Shown here: piece after piece, positions 35,196 through 46,274 of the stretch
Position numbering within the stretch: position 1 is the stretch's first letter
Layout: each line of letters starts with the position of its first letter
DNA from: Dactylosporangium roseum
GTDB taxonomy: Bacteria > Actinomycetota > Actinomycetes > Mycobacteriales > Micromonosporaceae
Reading direction: 5' to 3'
Length of the DNA: 64,000 bases
Assembly (NCBI RefSeq): GCF_025264685.1
Contig: NZ_CP073721.1
Coordinates: 1,789,001-1,853,000 of the forward strand
Position numbers and translations under genes: made by a program
The notes under the pieces: generated by a model
What the model was told of the DNA's origin: nothing
Seen by the model: the letters and a program-made list of their open reading frames with translations, nothing else
Databases searched by the model: none

Positions 35196-36470
35196 ATGAG
35201 GCGTCGGGTCGAGTCCGCGCGCGACATCGAGCTGTTGTGGCCCAACGGCCTGGGGACGACCCTTGCGATCGCATCGGGCCGGGCGCTGGCGTTCCGGCGC
35301 GGGGTGCCCAGACCGGCGGTGTCGACCCCGCAGTGGAGCCCTCCGCGAGGCCGGCACGCGAAGCGGGAACTGAACGCGGCTTTCGTCGCGGAGTGGCTGG
35401 TCGGGCACCTGCCGGAGGGCCGCTACCACGGCCTGGTCGTCGGGTCGCCGCACGGCGCGGCTGTGCACCTCGCGCTGGCGCTCGGCGTGCCCTGGCTGCC
35501 GGTCTCGTTCGAGGTGCCGACGCCGGACGCCGCGACGAGTGAACACCCGGCCGTCGAGGGGGAGCGCCTCGCCCGCGACGTCCTGGGCGCCAACGCCGAC
35601 GTGACCGTCCGCCAGGTGTTCGACCCGGTCTGGCGCGGCTGGTCCGGGGCGGCGGCCGCCTACGCCGTGGTCCGCTGGCGGCGATTCCCCACGGCGTACC
35701 GCGAGTTCGTCGCCGAGCGGCTCACGCCGGACGCCCCGATCCTGGTCGTCCGCGACGTGAGCCGCTGGCTGACGATGCGCGGCGACGGCGGGTACACCTT
35801 CCAGCTCGGCAGCCGGGCCAGCGGCCTGATGCCCAGCGACTACTACGACCGCAGGGACGGCGGTACGAACCAGCCGGAGGACAGCGACGGCGAGCGCAGC
35901 GTCGACCGGGGCCTCGTCGAGGACCTCCGCCGGTTCGCGACGGCGCACGGGCACCCGGTCCGGCAGGTCCTCTACCGGCACCCCGACGTGCTCAGCGGCG
36001 CGGTCGCCGACCTGTACCGCGAGTGGCTGCGCGGCGGCGACCGCACCGGTAACCGGCTGGTCGTGGAGTGTGGCCGCCTCATCGACCCGTGGCACGTGAT
36101 CCGGGCCGGGCTCGTGCCCTACTGGTGCGAGCACCCGTTGCGCTCGGCCGTCCGCGCGTTGTCGTGGTGGCTCGCGGGCAGCGAGCCGTACACGTCGGTC
36201 GAGGTGCTGCCCGAGCCGCCCGGGATGCCGCTGCCGACGGTGGCGCACCTGTCGGAGTGGGAGGCGATCGCGGCGTTCGCCTCCCGGCACAGCCTTGTCG
36301 ACCGGCGGTGCGCCCGGGCGTACCCGTCGGGCATGGTGCCCGCGCACCATGCGACGCAGGTGCTGCGCACCCACCCGTACGACCTGCCCTACCTGCCGTT
36401 CGTCGACGCCGACTCGGCACTCTCGGCGCTCGCGCGGAGCGCGCAGACCGACGGGCTTCTGGTGCTGTGA
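35196..36470 (+). CDS. Uncharacterised 424-residue protein
   Basis: I do not recognise this family. The protein is soluble-looking, with no signal peptide or membrane helix. Visible features are an Arg-rich start, a central alpha/beta stretch with GRYHGLVVGSPHGAAVHLALALGVPWLPVSF (about 78-107), which looks like a nucleotide- or thioester-type strand-turn-helix, a later DAPILVVRDVSRWLTMRGDGGYTFQLGSR (about 186-213), and a C-terminal half rich in Trp, His and Tyr (VVECGRLIDPWHVIRAGLVPYWCEHPLR). Start ATG 35196 follows GGGAGAAGT. It is monocistronic, between PadR and an L,D-transpeptidase. Codon use is normal for the window, so it is a real gene. Confidence 0.75.
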   Translation: MRRRVESARDIELLWPNGLGTTLAIASGRALAFRRGVPRPAVSTPQWSPPRGRHAKRELNAAFVAEWLVGHLPEGRYHGLVVGSPHGAAVHLALALGVPWLPVSFEVPTPDAATSEHPAVEGERLARDVLGANADVTVRQVFDPVWRGWSGAAAAYAVVRWRRFPTAYREFVAERLTPDAPILVVRDVSRWLTMRGDGGYTFQLGSRASGLMPSDYYDRRDGGTNQPEDSDGERSVDRGLVEDLRRFATAHGHPVRQVLYRHPDVLSGAVADLYREWLRGGDRTGNRLVVECGRLIDPWHVIRAGLVPYWCEHPLRSAVRALSWWLAGSEPYTSVEVLPEPPGMPLPTVAHLSEWEAIAAFASRHSLVDRRCARAYPSGMVPAHHATQVLRTHPYDLPYLPFVDADSALSALARSAQTDGLLVL

Positions 36471-36531
36471 CGGCGCCGCCAGCTTGAGCTTGGTGACACT
36501 CCGCGGTCCTGGACCCGGAATGCCACCAGGG

Positions 36532-37767
36532 TCAGCTCACGGCTGCGGCGGACGCGCTCGGGTCGGCCGTGGCCGTCTCGGCCGGCGGGGGCAGCGCGCT
36601 GCCCTTGAGGTATTCGCTCCACGGCTTGTCCCAGTCGGTCCAGCCGTTGCCCCAGGCGAGCTTGCGCGGCGTGCCCTTGACGATGTGGACGTCGCCGATC
36701 TTCGTCAGGTTGAACAGGAACTTCGCGTTGGCCTCGGAGACGTTGGTGCAGCCGTGCGAGACGTTGCGCTTGCCCTGGTCGCCGACCGACCACGGGGCCG
36801 AGTGGATGTACTCGCCGCCGCTGGTCGTGCGCTGCGTCCAGTACACCGTCTCGCGGTAGGGGTCGGACGGGTCGGTCGACACGAACAGCTCGGACTGCTG
36901 CTTGTCCATGACCACCATGTGCCCGCTCGACGACGGCGTCTTGGGCTTGCCGAGGCTCACCGGGATCGTCTTGATGACCTCGCCGTTCTTCTCGACCGTC
37001 ATCTGCTTGGTCTTGTCGTCGGTGGTCATGACGATCTTGTCACCGATGGTGAAGTTGCTGGTGACGTCCCGCGTGCCGTAGCCGGTCTTGGTGAGCTGGA
37101 GGCCGCCCGTGGCCAGCCGCACGCTGACCTTGGTGCCGGCCTGCCAGTATTCCTTCGGGCGGTAGTGGACCTCGCCGCCGTTGAACCAGTGCCAGGTGCC
37201 GACCTGCGGCGGGTCGCTGTCGACGAGCAGCCGCTTCTCGACGCTCGCCCGCAGCTCCTGCGGGACGTTCGAGCCGAACCGGACGACGATCGGCATGGCG
37301 ACGCCATACACCTTGTTGTCCGAGAGGGTGGTCGAGACGTTGACCGTCTTGCCGGGTTTGGCCATGGTGGTAAAGGTGACCTTGGTGCCGGCGGCGTCGC
37401 CGGCGGAGGTCACGGTTGCCGTGTACCGCGTGCCGTATTTGAGCTGCGTCGCGGGGACCCAGGTCGCTCCGTCGGGGCGGAACGAGCCTGCCACCGTGCC
37501 GCCGGCGGTGTCCGTCAGCGTGACCGCGGCGTTGGCGCCGGGGCTTGCCTGTAGGGACAACTCGGCGGCGGTGGAGACGTTGTTCGCGCCGTCGGCGGGC
37601 GCGGCGAAGGTCGCCTTGGGCAACCCGGCGGACGCGGAAGCCGAGGGGCCGCCGGCACTGCCGCCGGTCCCGCTCCACTTGGGCTTCGCGTCGGAACTGC
37701 AAGCGGAGAGGGCGACCAGGCTCGTCAGAGCGGTGATCGTGGCCAGTGCGCGTGCGGAGACTCCCAT
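36532..37767 (-). CDS. Lipoprotein L,D-transpeptidase (Ldt, YkuD domain)
   Basis: Exported peptidoglycan cross-linking enzyme forming 3-3 bonds, 411 residues. Signal peptide with lipobox LSAC (Cys about 23), a Ser/Gly linker, two Ig-like beta domains (about 45-135 and 140-240) as in mycobacterial LdtMt2-type enzymes, then the YkuD domain with the active site NVSHGCTNVS (catalytic Cys in HGC, about 340) and a C-terminal subdomain GWTDWDKPWSEYLKG. I start at ATG 37767 because AAGGAGGT stands 7 nt upstream of it; a GTG two codons earlier is too close to that site. Confidence 0.95.
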   Translation of the reverse strand: MGVSARALATITALTSLVALSACSSDAKPKWSGTGGSAGGPSASASAGLPKATFAAPADGANNVSTAAELSLQASPGANAAVTLTDTAGGTVAGSFRPDGATWVPATQLKYGTRYTATVTSAGDAAGTKVTFTTMAKPGKTVNVSTTLSDNKVYGVAMPIVVRFGSNVPQELRASVEKRLLVDSDPPQVGTWHWFNGGEVHYRPKEYWQAGTKVSVRLATGGLQLTKTGYGTRDVTSNFTIGDKIVMTTDDKTKQMTVEKNGEVIKTIPVSLGKPKTPSSSGHMVVMDKQQSELFVSTDPSDPYRETVYWTQRTTSGGEYIHSAPWSVGDQGKRNVSHGCTNVSEANAKFLFNLTKIGDVHIVKGTPRKLAWGNGWTDWDKPWSEYLKGSALPPPAETATADPSASAAAVS

Positions 37768-38213
37768 GTCCACACCTCCTTCATCGGGCTAGAGCATGCA
37801 TCGGTTCCGAGGCCGGCGAATCCCTGGTTTGTGCCACCCGGTGCGATGGGCGAAGCGCGACCGGTCGAACCGTACGGTGGCTGGCGATCTTGCCATGTGT
37901 CATCGTAGGAAGTAACGGAGGGGGCGAGCCATCCGCTCCTTGGACGTGTCCCGGCCATCTCCGGGTTGCGTACCGATTCGATAACACGCTGCGACAGGGT
38001 TTCCGGCCTGCTGCTCGTGGGATTTTTCACGAGCTCGCGCAGTAGGTTCGGCCGGACGACAGGCTGTACGTTGTTCGACGGCGTACGAAGCGGGCGCTCG
38101 GACATGCCACCCATGACCGTGCGAACAGCGCCCGCTCTTCGCGTACACTGGCAAGACCTCTCCTCAGGGCCGACGTTGTCCCGATCTCGCACTCGATGAC
38201 GTCAGGAGGCTCG
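37768..38213. other. 446-nt divergent promoter region (Ldt / gltB), no gene seen
   Basis: Between the divergent L,D-transpeptidase and gltB. Several short open frames exist (for example 37966-38199) but none has a ribosome site plus convincing composition. A TACACT -10-like element lies near 38143 and is the best candidate for a gltB promoter, with about 65 nt of leader. I see no riboswitch-like or strongly palindromic structure. Confidence 0.4.
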
Positions 38214-41200
38214 ATGGGGTATCCCAGACCGCAGCCGCAGGGCCTGTATGACCCTGCCTTCGAGCACGACGCTTGCGGGGTGGCTTTCGTGGCCGACATC
38301 CACGGCCGCAAATCGCACGATGTCGTGTTCAAGGGCTTGTCGGCGCTGCGGCGCATGGACCACCGGGGCGCCCGCGGTGCCGAGCCCAACACCGGCGACG
38401 GCGCCGGCATCATGATCCAGATTCCGGACGCCTTCCTGCGTGCGGTCGCCGGGTTCGAGCTGCCGGCCGTGGGCTCCTACGCCACCGGTCTGGCGTTTCT
38501 GCCGACCGACGACGCGGCGGCCGAGCGGGCGATGCGGGTCCTGGAGAAGTACGCGCTGGTCGAGGGCGCCCAGGTGCTCGGCTGGCGGGACGTGCCGACC
38601 GACCCCACCGACCTCGGCGCCACCGCCTTGGCCGCCATGCCGCGGATCCGCCAGGTGTTTCTGAGCGCGGAGAAGCTCGGCGCGCCCGGTCGGGTGCTCT
38701 CCGGCCTCGACCTCGAGCGGGTCGTCTACTGCGTGCGCAAGCAGGCCGAGCGGGAGACCCGCGAGCGGGGCATCCAGATGTACCTGCCGTCGCTGTCGTC
38801 GCGGACGATCACGTACAAGGGCATGCTCACCCCGGACCAGGTCGTGACGTTCTTCCCGGACCTGTCCGACGAGCGCGTGACGTCGGCGATCGCGCTGGTG
38901 CACTCGCGCTTCTCGACGAACACCTTCCCGTCGTGGGAGCTTTCGCACCCTTACCGCATCATCGCCCACAACGGCGAGATCAACACGATCCGTGGCAACC
39001 GGAACTGGATGGCCGCCCGCGAGGCGCTGCTGGCGACCGAGAACCTGCCCGGCAGCATCCGCCGGCTGTTCCCCGTCTGCACACCCGAGGCGTCCGACTC
39101 CGCCAACTTCGACGAAGTGCTGGAGCTGCTGCACCTGGCCGGCCGGAGCCTGCCGCACGCCGTGCTGATGATGATCCCGGAGGCATGGGAGAACGACCCG
39201 CGGATGGACCCGCGGCGCCGGGCCTTCTACCGCTTCCACGCGTGCCTCATGGAGCCGTGGGACGGCCCCGCGAGCGTCGCGTTCACCGACGGCACGGTCG
39301 TCGGCGCGGTCCTCGACCGCAACGGCCTGCGCCCGGGCCGCTGGTGGCAGACGGCCGACGGGCTCGTGGTCCTCGCCAGCGAGGCGGGCGTGCTCGACCT
39401 CGACCCGGCCACGATCGTCGCGAAGGGCCGCTCGGCGCCCGGCAAGATGCTGCTCGTCGACACCGCCGCCGGCCGCATCCGCACCGACGACGAGATCAAG
39501 GCCGAGCTGGCGCGGGCCGAGCCGTACGACGAGTGGCTGCACGCCGGGCTGATGGACCTGGAGCAACTGCCCGAGCGCGAGCACGTCGTCTACACGCACG
39601 ACTCGGTCCAGCGCCGCCAGCAGACCTTCGGGTACACCGAGGAGGAGCTCAAGATCCTCATCGGCCCGATGGCCCGGACCGGTGCCGAGCCGCTCGGCTC
39701 GATGGGCACCGACACCCCGGTCGCGGTGCTCTCCACCCGGCCGCGGCTGATGTACGACTACTTCACCCAACTGTTCGCGCAGGTCACCAACCCGCCGCTG
39801 GACGCGATCCGGGAGGAGCTGGTCACCAGCGTCGGCGCGACGATCGGCCCCGAGGGCAACCTGCTCAAGCCGGGCCCGGCCTCCTGCCGGCAGATCGCGC
39901 TGCCGTACCCGGTCATCGACAACGACGACCTGGCCAAGATCGTGCACATCGACGACGACGGCGACCTGCCCGGCTTCAAGGCCGTGCGGGTCTCGGGCCT
40001 CTACCCGGTCCGTGACGGCGCGGACGGCCTCAAGCGCCGCCTGGTCGAGATCATGCGCGGCGTGTCGGAGGCGATCGAGGACGGCGTTCGCATCCTGGTG
40101 CTGTCCGACCGCGACTCGACGGCCGACCTGGCGCCGATCCCGTCGCTGCTGCTCACCGCGGCCGTCCACCAGCACCTCGTGCGCGAGCAGACCCGCACGC
40201 AGGTGTCGCTGGTCGTCGAGTCCGGCGACTGCCGCGAGGTGCACCACGTCGCCCTGCTGTCCGGGTTCGGCGCGTCGGCCGTCAACCCGTACCTCGCCTT
40301 CGAGAGCGTCGAGGACCTCATCGCCACCGGTGCACTGCCCGGCCTCGACCCCGACAAGGCGATCCACAACTACGTCAAGGCGCTCGGCAAGGGCGTCCTG
40401 AAGATCATGTCCAAGATGGGCATCTCCACCGTCTCGTCGTACTGCGGCGCCCAGGTCTTCGAGGCCGTCGGGCTCGACCCGCGGCTCGTGGAACGGTACT
40501 TCACCGGCACGCCCAGCAAGATCGGCGGCATCGGCCTGGCCGAGGTCCACGCCGAGATCGCCGCCCGGCACGAGCGGGCGTACCCGGCCAACGAGGCCGA
40601 GCGGGCGCACCGGCGGCTCGAGGTCGGCGGCGAGTACCAGTGGCGCCGCGAGGGCGAGCTGCACCTGTTCAACCCCGAGACGGTCTTCCTGCTCCAGCAC
40701 GCGACGCGGTCCCGCCAGTTCGACGTCTTCCAGCGGTACACCGCGAAGGTCGACGAGCTCGCGGGACAGGCGGGGTCGTTGCGGGGGCTGTTCGAGCTGC
40801 GCACCGGGGTGCGCCCGCCGGTGCCGCTCGACGAGGTGGAGCCGGCGACCGAGATCGTGAAGCGGTTCGCGACGGGCGCGATGTCGTACGGCTCGATCTC
40901 GGCCGAGGCCCATGAGACGCTCGCCATCGCCATGAACAGGATCGGTGGCAAGTCGAACACCGGCGAAGGCGGCGAGGACGTGGACCGCCTCCACGACCCG
41001 CGCCGCCGCTCCGCGATCAAGCAGATCGCCAGCGGCCGGTTCGGCGTCACGACCGAATATCTGGTCAACGCCGACGACCTGCAGATCAAGATGGCCCAGG
41101 GCGCGAAGCCCGGGGAGGGCGGCCAGCTTCCCGGCAACAAGGTCTGGCCGTGGATCGCGAAGACCCGCCACGCCACGCCGGGCGTCGGGCTCATCTCGCC

Positions 41201-42755
41201 GCCGCCGCACCACGACATCTACTCGATCGAGGACCTCGCGCAGCTCGTCTTCGACCTCAAGAACGTCAACCCGGCCGCCCGCGTGCACGTCAAGCTGGTG
41301 TCCGAGGTCGGCGTCGGCACGGTCGCGGCGGGCGTGGCGAAGACGAAGGCCGACGTCATCCTGATCTCGGGCCACGACGGCGGCACGGGCGCCTCGCCGC
41401 TCAACTCGCTCAAGCACGCCGGCACGCCGTGGGAGCTGGGCCTCGCCGAGACCCAGCAGACGCTGCTGCTGTCGGGGCTGCGCGACCGCGTGAGCGTCCA
41501 GGTCGACGGGCAGCTCAAGACCGGCCGCGACGTGATCGTGGCGGCGCTGCTCGGCGCGGAGGAGTACGGCTTCGCGACCTCGCCGCTCATCGTCTCCGGC
41601 TGCATCATGATGCGGGTCTGCCACCTCGACACCTGTCCGGTCGGCATCGCCACGCAGAACCCGGCCCTGCGCAAGAAGTTCACCGGCTCGCCGGAGTTCG
41701 TCGAGAACTTCTTCTGGTTCATGGCCGAGGAGGTCCGCACCTACCTGGCCGAGTTGGGCTTCCGCACCCTGGACGAGGCGATCGGCCACACCGAGCTGCT
41801 CGACGTCCGTCCGGCTGTCGACCACTGGAAGGCCGGCGGGCTCGACCTCACCCCGCTGCTGCACGTTCCCCCTCTCGCCGACGACGCGGTGCGCCGGCAG
41901 ACCACCAAGCAGGACCACCGGCTGGAGCGGGCGCTGGACAACCAGCTCATCGCGGCGATCTCCCCGGCCCTCGACGCCGGCGAGTCGGTCAAGCTGGAGA
42001 TCGCGGTGCGCAACGAGCACCGGTCGGTCGGCGCGATGCTCGGCGGCGAGATCGTCCGCCGGTTCGGCGGCGCCGGCCTGCCCGACGACGCGGTGGACGT
42101 TACGCTGCGCGGCACGGCGGGGCAGTCGTTCGGGGCGTGGGTCCCCCGCGGCGTCACCCTGCGGCTGTTCGGCGACGCCAACGACTACGTCGGCAAGGGC
42201 CTGTCCGGCGGCCGGCTCGTCGTCCGGCCCGACGACGCCGCGCCGTTCGTCGCCGAGGACCAGATCATCGGCGGCAACACGGTGCTCTACGGCGCGACCG
42301 CCGGCCAGCTCTTCATGCGCGGGCGGGCCGGTGAGCGGTTCGCGGTGCGCAACTCCGGCGCCGCGGCGGTCGTCGAGGGCGTCGGCGACCACGGCTGCGA
42401 GTACATGACCGGCGGCACCGTCGTGGTGCTGGGGCCGACGGGCCGCAACTTCGCGGCCGGCATGTCGGGTGGCGTGGCCTACGTGTGGCGCCTCGACAGG
42501 TCCTTGGTCAACGCCGAGCTGGTCGACCTGCGGCCGGTGACCGACGCGGCGGGGCTCCGCTCGCTGGTCGCACAGCACCTGGACGAGACCGGCTCCGCGG
42601 TGGCCGCGCGCATTCTGGCCGACTGGGACGCGTCTCTGGGCGAGTTCACCGAGGTCATGCCGCGCGACTACGAGCGCGTGACGGAGGCGCTGCGGGCCGC
42701 CGAGGCTGCCGGCCGTGACGTCGACGCGGCGGTCATGGCGGTGGCACGTGCCTGA
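38214..42755 (+). CDS. gltB: Glutamate synthase large subunit
   Basis: NADPH-GOGAT alpha subunit, 1513 residues, making two glutamates from 2-oxoglutarate and glutamine. N-terminal class II glutaminase with nucleophile Cys about 21 (after HDACGVAF; the propeptide is removed), catalytic-domain blocks [14 protein letters not shown] and [12 protein letters not shown], central domain, FMN-binding barrel with [16 protein letters not shown] and [13 protein letters not shown], the 3Fe-4S cysteines in [16 protein letters not shown], and the C-terminal beta-helix [22 protein letters not shown] use ATG 38214 because AGGAGG precedes it by 4 nt; an ATG six codons upstream lacks a site. It overlaps gltD. 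Confidence 0.97.
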   Translation: MGYPRPQPQGLYDPAFEHDACGVAFVADIHGRKSHDVVFKGLSALRRMDHRGARGAEPNTGDGAGIMIQIPDAFLRAVAGFELPAVGSYATGLAFLPTDDAAAERAMRVLEKYALVEGAQVLGWRDVPTDPTDLGATALAAMPRIRQVFLSAEKLGAPGRVLSGLDLERVVYCVRKQAERETRERGIQMYLPSLSSRTITYKGMLTPDQVVTFFPDLSDERVTSAIALVHSRFSTNTFPSWELSHPYRIIAHNGEINTIRGNRNWMAAREALLATENLPGSIRRLFPVCTPEASDSANFDEVLELLHLAGRSLPHAVLMMIPEAWENDPRMDPRRRAFYRFHACLMEPWDGPASVAFTDGTVVGAVLDRNGLRPGRWWQTADGLVVLASEAGVLDLDPATIVAKGRSAPGKMLLVDTAAGRIRTDDEIKAELARAEPYDEWLHAGLMDLEQLPEREHVVYTHDSVQRRQQTFGYTEEELKILIGPMARTGAEPLGSMGTDTPVAVLSTRPRLMYDYFTQLFAQVTNPPLDAIREELVTSVGATIGPEGNLLKPGPASCRQIALPYPVIDNDDLAKIVHIDDDGDLPGFKAVRVSGLYPVRDGADGLKRRLVEIMRGVSEAIEDGVRILVLSDRDSTADLAPIPSLLLTAAVHQHLVREQTRTQVSLVVESGDCREVHHVALLSGFGASAVNPYLAFESVEDLIATGALPGLDPDKAIHNYVKALGKGVLKIMSKMGISTVSSYCGAQVFEAVGLDPRLVERYFTGTPSKIGGIGLAEVHAEIAARHERAYPANEAERAHRRLEVGGEYQWRREGELHLFNPETVFLLQHATRSRQFDVFQRYTAKVDELAGQAGSLRGLFELRTGVRPPVPLDEVEPATEIVKRFATGAMSYGSISAEAHETLAIAMNRIGGKSNTGEGGEDVDRLHDPRRRSAIKQIASGRFGVTTEYLVNADDLQIKMAQGAKPGEGGQLPGNKVWPWIAKTRHATPGVGLISPPPHHDIYSIEDLAQLVFDLKNVNPAARVHVKLVSEVGVGTVAAGVAKTKADVILISGHDGGTGASPLNSLKHAGTPWELGLAETQQTLLLSGLRDRVSVQVDGQLKTGRDVIVAALLGAEEYGFATSPLIVSGCIMMRVCHLDTCPVGIATQNPALRKKFTGSPEFVENFFWFMAEEVRTYLAELGFRTLDEAIGHTELLDVRPAVDHWKAGGLDLTPLLHVPPLADDAVRRQTTKQDHRLERALDNQLIAAISPALDAGESVKLEIAVRNEHRSVGAMLGGEIVRRFGGAGLPDDAVDVTLRGTAGQSFGAWVPRGVTLRLFGDANDYVGKGLSGGRLVVRPDDAAPFVAEDQIIGGNTVLYGATAGQLFMRGRAGERFAVRNSGAAAVVEGVGDHGCEYMTGGTVVVLGPTGRNFAAGMSGGVAYVWRLDRSLVNAELVDLRPVTDAAGLRSLVAQHLDETGSAVAARILADWDASLGEFTEVMPRDYERVTEALRAAEAAGRDVDAAVMAVARA

Positions 42756-44223
42756 CCCGAACGGTTTCCTGCGGTACGGCCGGCGGCTCCCGTCCCGCCG
42801 GCCCGTGCCGGTGCGGCTGCGGGACTGGCGCGAGGTCTACCCGCCGGCGTCCGAGGAGCTCATCACCGAGCAGGCGGCGCGGTGCATGGACTGCGGCATC
42901 CCGTTCTGCCACGACGGCTGCCCGCTGGGCAACCGCATCCCGGATTGGAACGACCTGGTCCGCACCGGCAACTGGGACTTCGCGATCGAGACCCTGCACG
43001 CGACGAACAACTTCCCGGAGTTCACCGGGCGGCTGTGCCCCGCGCCGTGCGAGGCGGCGTGCGTGCTGTCGATCGCGGGCGGCCAGGCGGTCACGATCAA
43101 GCAGGTCGAGGTCGAGATCATCAACCGGGCCGTCGAGGCGGGCCGGGTCACCCCGCGCCCCGCGCCGGAGCGCACCGGCAAGAGCGTCGGCGTCGTCGGC
43201 TCCGGCCCGGCCGGGCTCGCGGCGGCGCAGCAGCTCGCCCGCGCCGGCCACGACGTGACCGTGTACGAGCGTGACGACGCGTTGGGCGGCCTGCTCCGGT
43301 ACGGCATCCCGGACTTCAAGCTGGAGAAGGAGCACATCGATCGCCGTCTGGAGCAGTTGCTCGCCGAGGGCGTCAAGTTCCGGACCGGCGTCGACGTCGG
43401 CGTGACCGTGTCCGTGGACGAGCTGCGGGCGTCGCACGACGCGCTGCTGCTCGCCTGCGGCGCGCTCGCCGGCCGGGACACCCCGGATACGCCGGGGCGG
43501 GACCTGCCCGGCGTCCACCTCGCGATGGAGCACCTCGTCGAGGCCAACCGGGTCGTCGCCGGCAAGGTGCCGTCGGCGTCGGTGACCGCCGCGGGCAAGA
43601 ACGTCGTCATCATCGGCGGCGGCGACACGGCCGCCGACTGCCTCGGTGTCGCGCACCGGCAGGGCGCCAGGTCGGTCCTGCAGCTCGACCAGTACCCGAT
43701 GCCGCCGCAGGAGCGGGACGAGTCGCGCGACCCGTGGCCGACCTGGCCGTGGATCCTGCGCAACTACCCGGCGCACGAGGAGGGCGGCGACCGCGCCTTC
43801 GCCGTCGCGGTCACCTCGTTCGAGGGCGACGAGGACGGCAACCTGCGGGCCGTGCGTATCGCCGAGGTTCAGGTGTCCAGAGTGGACGGTGTCCGGCGGG
43901 TCACCGTCGTCGAGGGCACCGAGCGCGAGTACCCGGCGGAGCTGGTGCTGCTGGCGATCGGCTTCGAGGGCACCGAAGAGGGCACGCTGCTGAACTCGCT
44001 GGGCCTCACCCGCAACCGGCGCGGCGGCATCGACGCCGGCGGCGACTGGCAGACCAGCGCGCCGGGTGTGTTCGTCGCCGGTGACATGCACCGCGGCGCG
44101 TCGCTCATCGTGTGGGCGATCGCCGAGGGCCGGGCCGCGGCCGCCTCGATCCACGCGTACCTGGGTGGTGACGGCACCCTGCCGTCACCTGTCGACCCGG
44201 CCGCGGCGGCGCTGTCGGCCTGA
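42748..44223 (+). CDS. gltD: Glutamate synthase small subunit
   Basis: NADPH-GOGAT beta subunit, 491 residues, passing electrons from NADPH through FAD and Fe-S centres to GltB. N-terminal cysteines for two 4Fe-4S clusters ([17 protein letters not shown] and CPAPCEAAC), FAD site [22 protein letters not shown] site [13 protein letters not shown], and the C-terminal [20 protein letters not shown] start at GTG 42748 ([13 protein letters not shown]), which overlaps the gltB stop; the open frame begins 11 codons earlier but those residues do not look like the family start. Confidence 0.96.
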   Translation: MPDPNGFLRYGRRLPSRRPVPVRLRDWREVYPPASEELITEQAARCMDCGIPFCHDGCPLGNRIPDWNDLVRTGNWDFAIETLHATNNFPEFTGRLCPAPCEAACVLSIAGGQAVTIKQVEVEIINRAVEAGRVTPRPAPERTGKSVGVVGSGPAGLAAAQQLARAGHDVTVYERDDALGGLLRYGIPDFKLEKEHIDRRLEQLLAEGVKFRTGVDVGVTVSVDELRASHDALLLACGALAGRDTPDTPGRDLPGVHLAMEHLVEANRVVAGKVPSASVTAAGKNVVIIGGGDTAADCLGVAHRQGARSVLQLDQYPMPPQERDESRDPWPTWPWILRNYPAHEEGGDRAFAVAVTSFEGDEDGNLRAVRIAEVQVSRVDGVRRVTVVEGTEREYPAELVLLAIGFEGTEEGTLLNSLGLTRNRRGGIDAGGDWQTSAPGVFVAGDMHRGASLIVWAIAEGRAAAASIHAYLGGDGTLPSPVDPAAAALSA

Positions 44224-44250
44224 CTCGGTTGCAAGTCGGGAGCGGTCCTC

Positions 44251-44934
44251 ATGGGAGCGCCGCTCCCCGGGTACTCCCCGGCCATGAAAGGCCCTCGTCT
44301 GCTCCTCGCGGCGCTCACCGGCGTCGTGCTGCTGCTCGCCCCGGCCCGGCCCGCGTCCGCGGATCCGGACAGCTTCTCCGCTGATCTCGACGTCGCCGTT
44401 CGGGTCGCCGAACGGTACTGGAGCGGCAAGATCGTCGGTTTCCGGCCGATCTCCCGGATCGTCCCCTACCGCTTCGACGGCGAGCTGTCCTGCGGGTTTC
44501 AGCCGATCCCCGTGCGCAACGCCGCCTACTGCCCGATCGGCGACTTCATCGCCTACGACGTGAACTGGTCGGAGCAGGTGTACGAACAGGTCGGCGACGC
44601 CTTCGTGTTCTACCTGCTCGGTCACGAATACGGTCACGGCATCCAGCAGCGGCTCGGCATCCAGTACCAGTTCACGATCCATCAGGAGTTGCAGGCGGAC
44701 TGCTTCGCCGGTGCGTACATCGGGGAGTCGGTGAAGGTCGGCGACTTCTCAATCGAGACCGGCGACCTGGACGAACTGCGTGACGGCCTGTTCTCGGTCG
44801 GCGACCCGCCGGACGAGCCGTGGTTCCAGGAGGGTGCACACGGCTCGGCGGCCCAGCGTACGGCGTCGTTCTTCGACGGCTACGACCGCGGCCTGGAGGC
44901 GTGCGACCTGCCCGCGACCCTCCGCAACGGGTGA
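44251..44934 (+). CDS. Secreted neutral zinc metallopeptidase-like protein
   Basis: 227-residue exported protein with a signal peptide (hydrophobic MKGPRLLLAALTGVVLLLA, Ala-rich cleavage near ASA-DPD) and the zinc motif HEYGH (in LLGHEYGHGIQQR, about 124-136) with a downstream third-ligand-type glutamate in IHQELQADCFAGAY. This is the pattern of the putative neutral zinc metallopeptidases (YpfJ-like). Three or four cysteines may form disulfides. ATG 44251 has GGGAGC upstream; ATG 44284 would give a more ordinary signal peptide but has no ribosome site. It follows gltD by 27 nt. Confidence 0.85.
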   Translation: MGAPLPGYSPAMKGPRLLLAALTGVVLLLAPARPASADPDSFSADLDVAVRVAERYWSGKIVGFRPISRIVPYRFDGELSCGFQPIPVRNAAYCPIGDFIAYDVNWSEQVYEQVGDAFVFYLLGHEYGHGIQQRLGIQYQFTIHQELQADCFAGAYIGESVKVGDFSIETGDLDELRDGLFSVGDPPDEPWFQEGAHGSAAQRTASFFDGYDRGLEACDLPATLRNG

Positions 44935-44968
44935 TGACACAGGCGGTCCCCACGCGACGTTCGTCACC

Positions 44969-46168
44969 ATGACGAACGGTGTTGACCTCACCCAAGCGGG
45001 TAAGTCGCGTCAAATGCGGGACACGCTCATCGAGACGCTCATGCCACTCGGCATCGCCCTCGGAGCCGCGCTCATCGCGTTGCTGGCGGTGCAGTTGGCG
45101 CACTGGATACTGCTGCGGCTCGGCCGCCGCTCGCCGTTGTCCACCGAACTCGCCAACCGGTCGCACCGGCCCATCCAGTGGGTGGTCGTCCTCTGCACCG
45201 TGTACTTCTCGGTGCAGGACACCGCCGACGGGGCGACCTGGCGGCCGGCCTTCCTGCACGTCGACAAGCTGGTCATCATCGGGGCCGTCGCATGGCTCGT
45301 CGCGTCGCTGCTCGTCGTCGCGGAGGACGCCGCGCTCGCGCGGTTCCGCACCGACGTGCCCGACAACCGGACGGCCCGGCGCGTGCACACCCAGATCGTC
45401 ATGATCCGGCGGGTCACCGTCGCCATCGTCGCGGTGCTGGCCGTCGCGGTCATGCTGACGACGTTCCCGCAGGCCCGTCTCCTCGGCACGAGCGTGCTGG
45501 CCTCCGCCGGGTTCGTCGGCATCGTCGCCGGTCTGGCGGCGCAGAGTGTTCTGCGGAACATGTTCGCCGGCCTCCAGTTGGCGTTCAGCGACGCCGTCCG
45601 GCTCGGCGACGTGGTGATCGTCGAGAAGGAGTGGGGCCGCGTGGAGGAGATCACGCTGTCGTACGTCGTCGTGCACGTCTGGGACGACCGGCGGCTGATC
45701 CTGCCGAGCTCGTACTTCACCGAGAAGCCGTTCGAGAACTGGACGCGCACGGAGGCGGCCCTGCTCGGCTCCGTGCTGTTCGAGGTCGACTGGTGGCTGC
45801 CGGTGTCGGAGATGCGCGAGGAACTCCGCCGCGCGCTCGAGTCGACGGACCTGTGGGACGGGCGGGTCTCGGTGCTGCAGGTGGTCGAGGCCACCGGCAG
45901 CGCGATGCAGTTGCGCGCCCTGGTCAGCGCCGTCGACGCCCCGAGGCTGTGGGACCTGCGGTGCTTCGTCCGCGAGCACATGGTCTGCTGGTTGCGCGAC
46001 ACGCACCCGACGGCACTGCCGCGCCTGCGGGCCGAGATGACCTCGGCGCTGCCGGCGCACTCGACGCTGACCGGCCAGACGCAGACCCCGGACGGCGACT
46101 CCCGCCTCTTCAGCCACAGCGTCGACGGGCGGGCGCGCGCGGAGGCGTTCACCGGGCCGGAGCCGTAG
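44969..46168 (+). CDS. MscS-family mechanosensitive channel
   Basis: Small-conductance mechanosensitive channel homologue, 399 residues, for release of solutes on osmotic downshock. Four predicted helices precede the pore helix; the conserved TM3/upper beta-domain run GFVGIVAGLAAQSVLRNMFAG, then LGDVVIVEKEWGRVEEI and LILPSSYF, is typical. A C-terminal alpha/beta domain and about 60 extra polar residues follow. Start ATG 44969 (MTNGVDLTQAGKSRQM); the upstream open frame overlaps the peptidase gene in another register. Confidence 0.93.
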   Translation: MTNGVDLTQAGKSRQMRDTLIETLMPLGIALGAALIALLAVQLAHWILLRLGRRSPLSTELANRSHRPIQWVVVLCTVYFSVQDTADGATWRPAFLHVDKLVIIGAVAWLVASLLVVAEDAALARFRTDVPDNRTARRVHTQIVMIRRVTVAIVAVLAVAVMLTTFPQARLLGTSVLASAGFVGIVAGLAAQSVLRNMFAGLQLAFSDAVRLGDVVIVEKEWGRVEEITLSYVVVHVWDDRRLILPSSYFTEKPFENWTRTEAALLGSVLFEVDWWLPVSEMREELRRALESTDLWDGRVSVLQVVEATGSAMQLRALVSAVDAPRLWDLRCFVREHMVCWLRDTHPTALPRLRAEMTSALPAHSTLTGQTQTPDGDSRLFSHSVDGRARAEAFTGPEP

Positions 46169-46274
46169 CCGGCGGGCGGACAACAGGAAGATCACCGGTG
46201 GACGGCATCTCAACTGATGACGTGACTCCGGGGCAAGCGGACGATTGCCGCTCGGAGGGGCTAGCCTTCGTGGT

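Noticed and set aside
37768..38213. Riboswitch or leader RNA before gltB
   Set aside because: I found no conserved nitrogen-responsive motif or strong stem; only a promoter-like TACACT.
38202..42578. A 1458-codon open frame on the minus strand opposite gltB
   Set aside because: It is the antisense shadow of a confidently identified gene; long antisense frames are common at this GC content and the product has no recognisable domain.
44252..44268. TGGGAGCGCCGCTCCCC at the start of the zinc metallopeptidase gene
   Set aside because: The half-sites resemble the CebR box but the centre has extra bases, which would break dimer spacing; it lies within the first codons.
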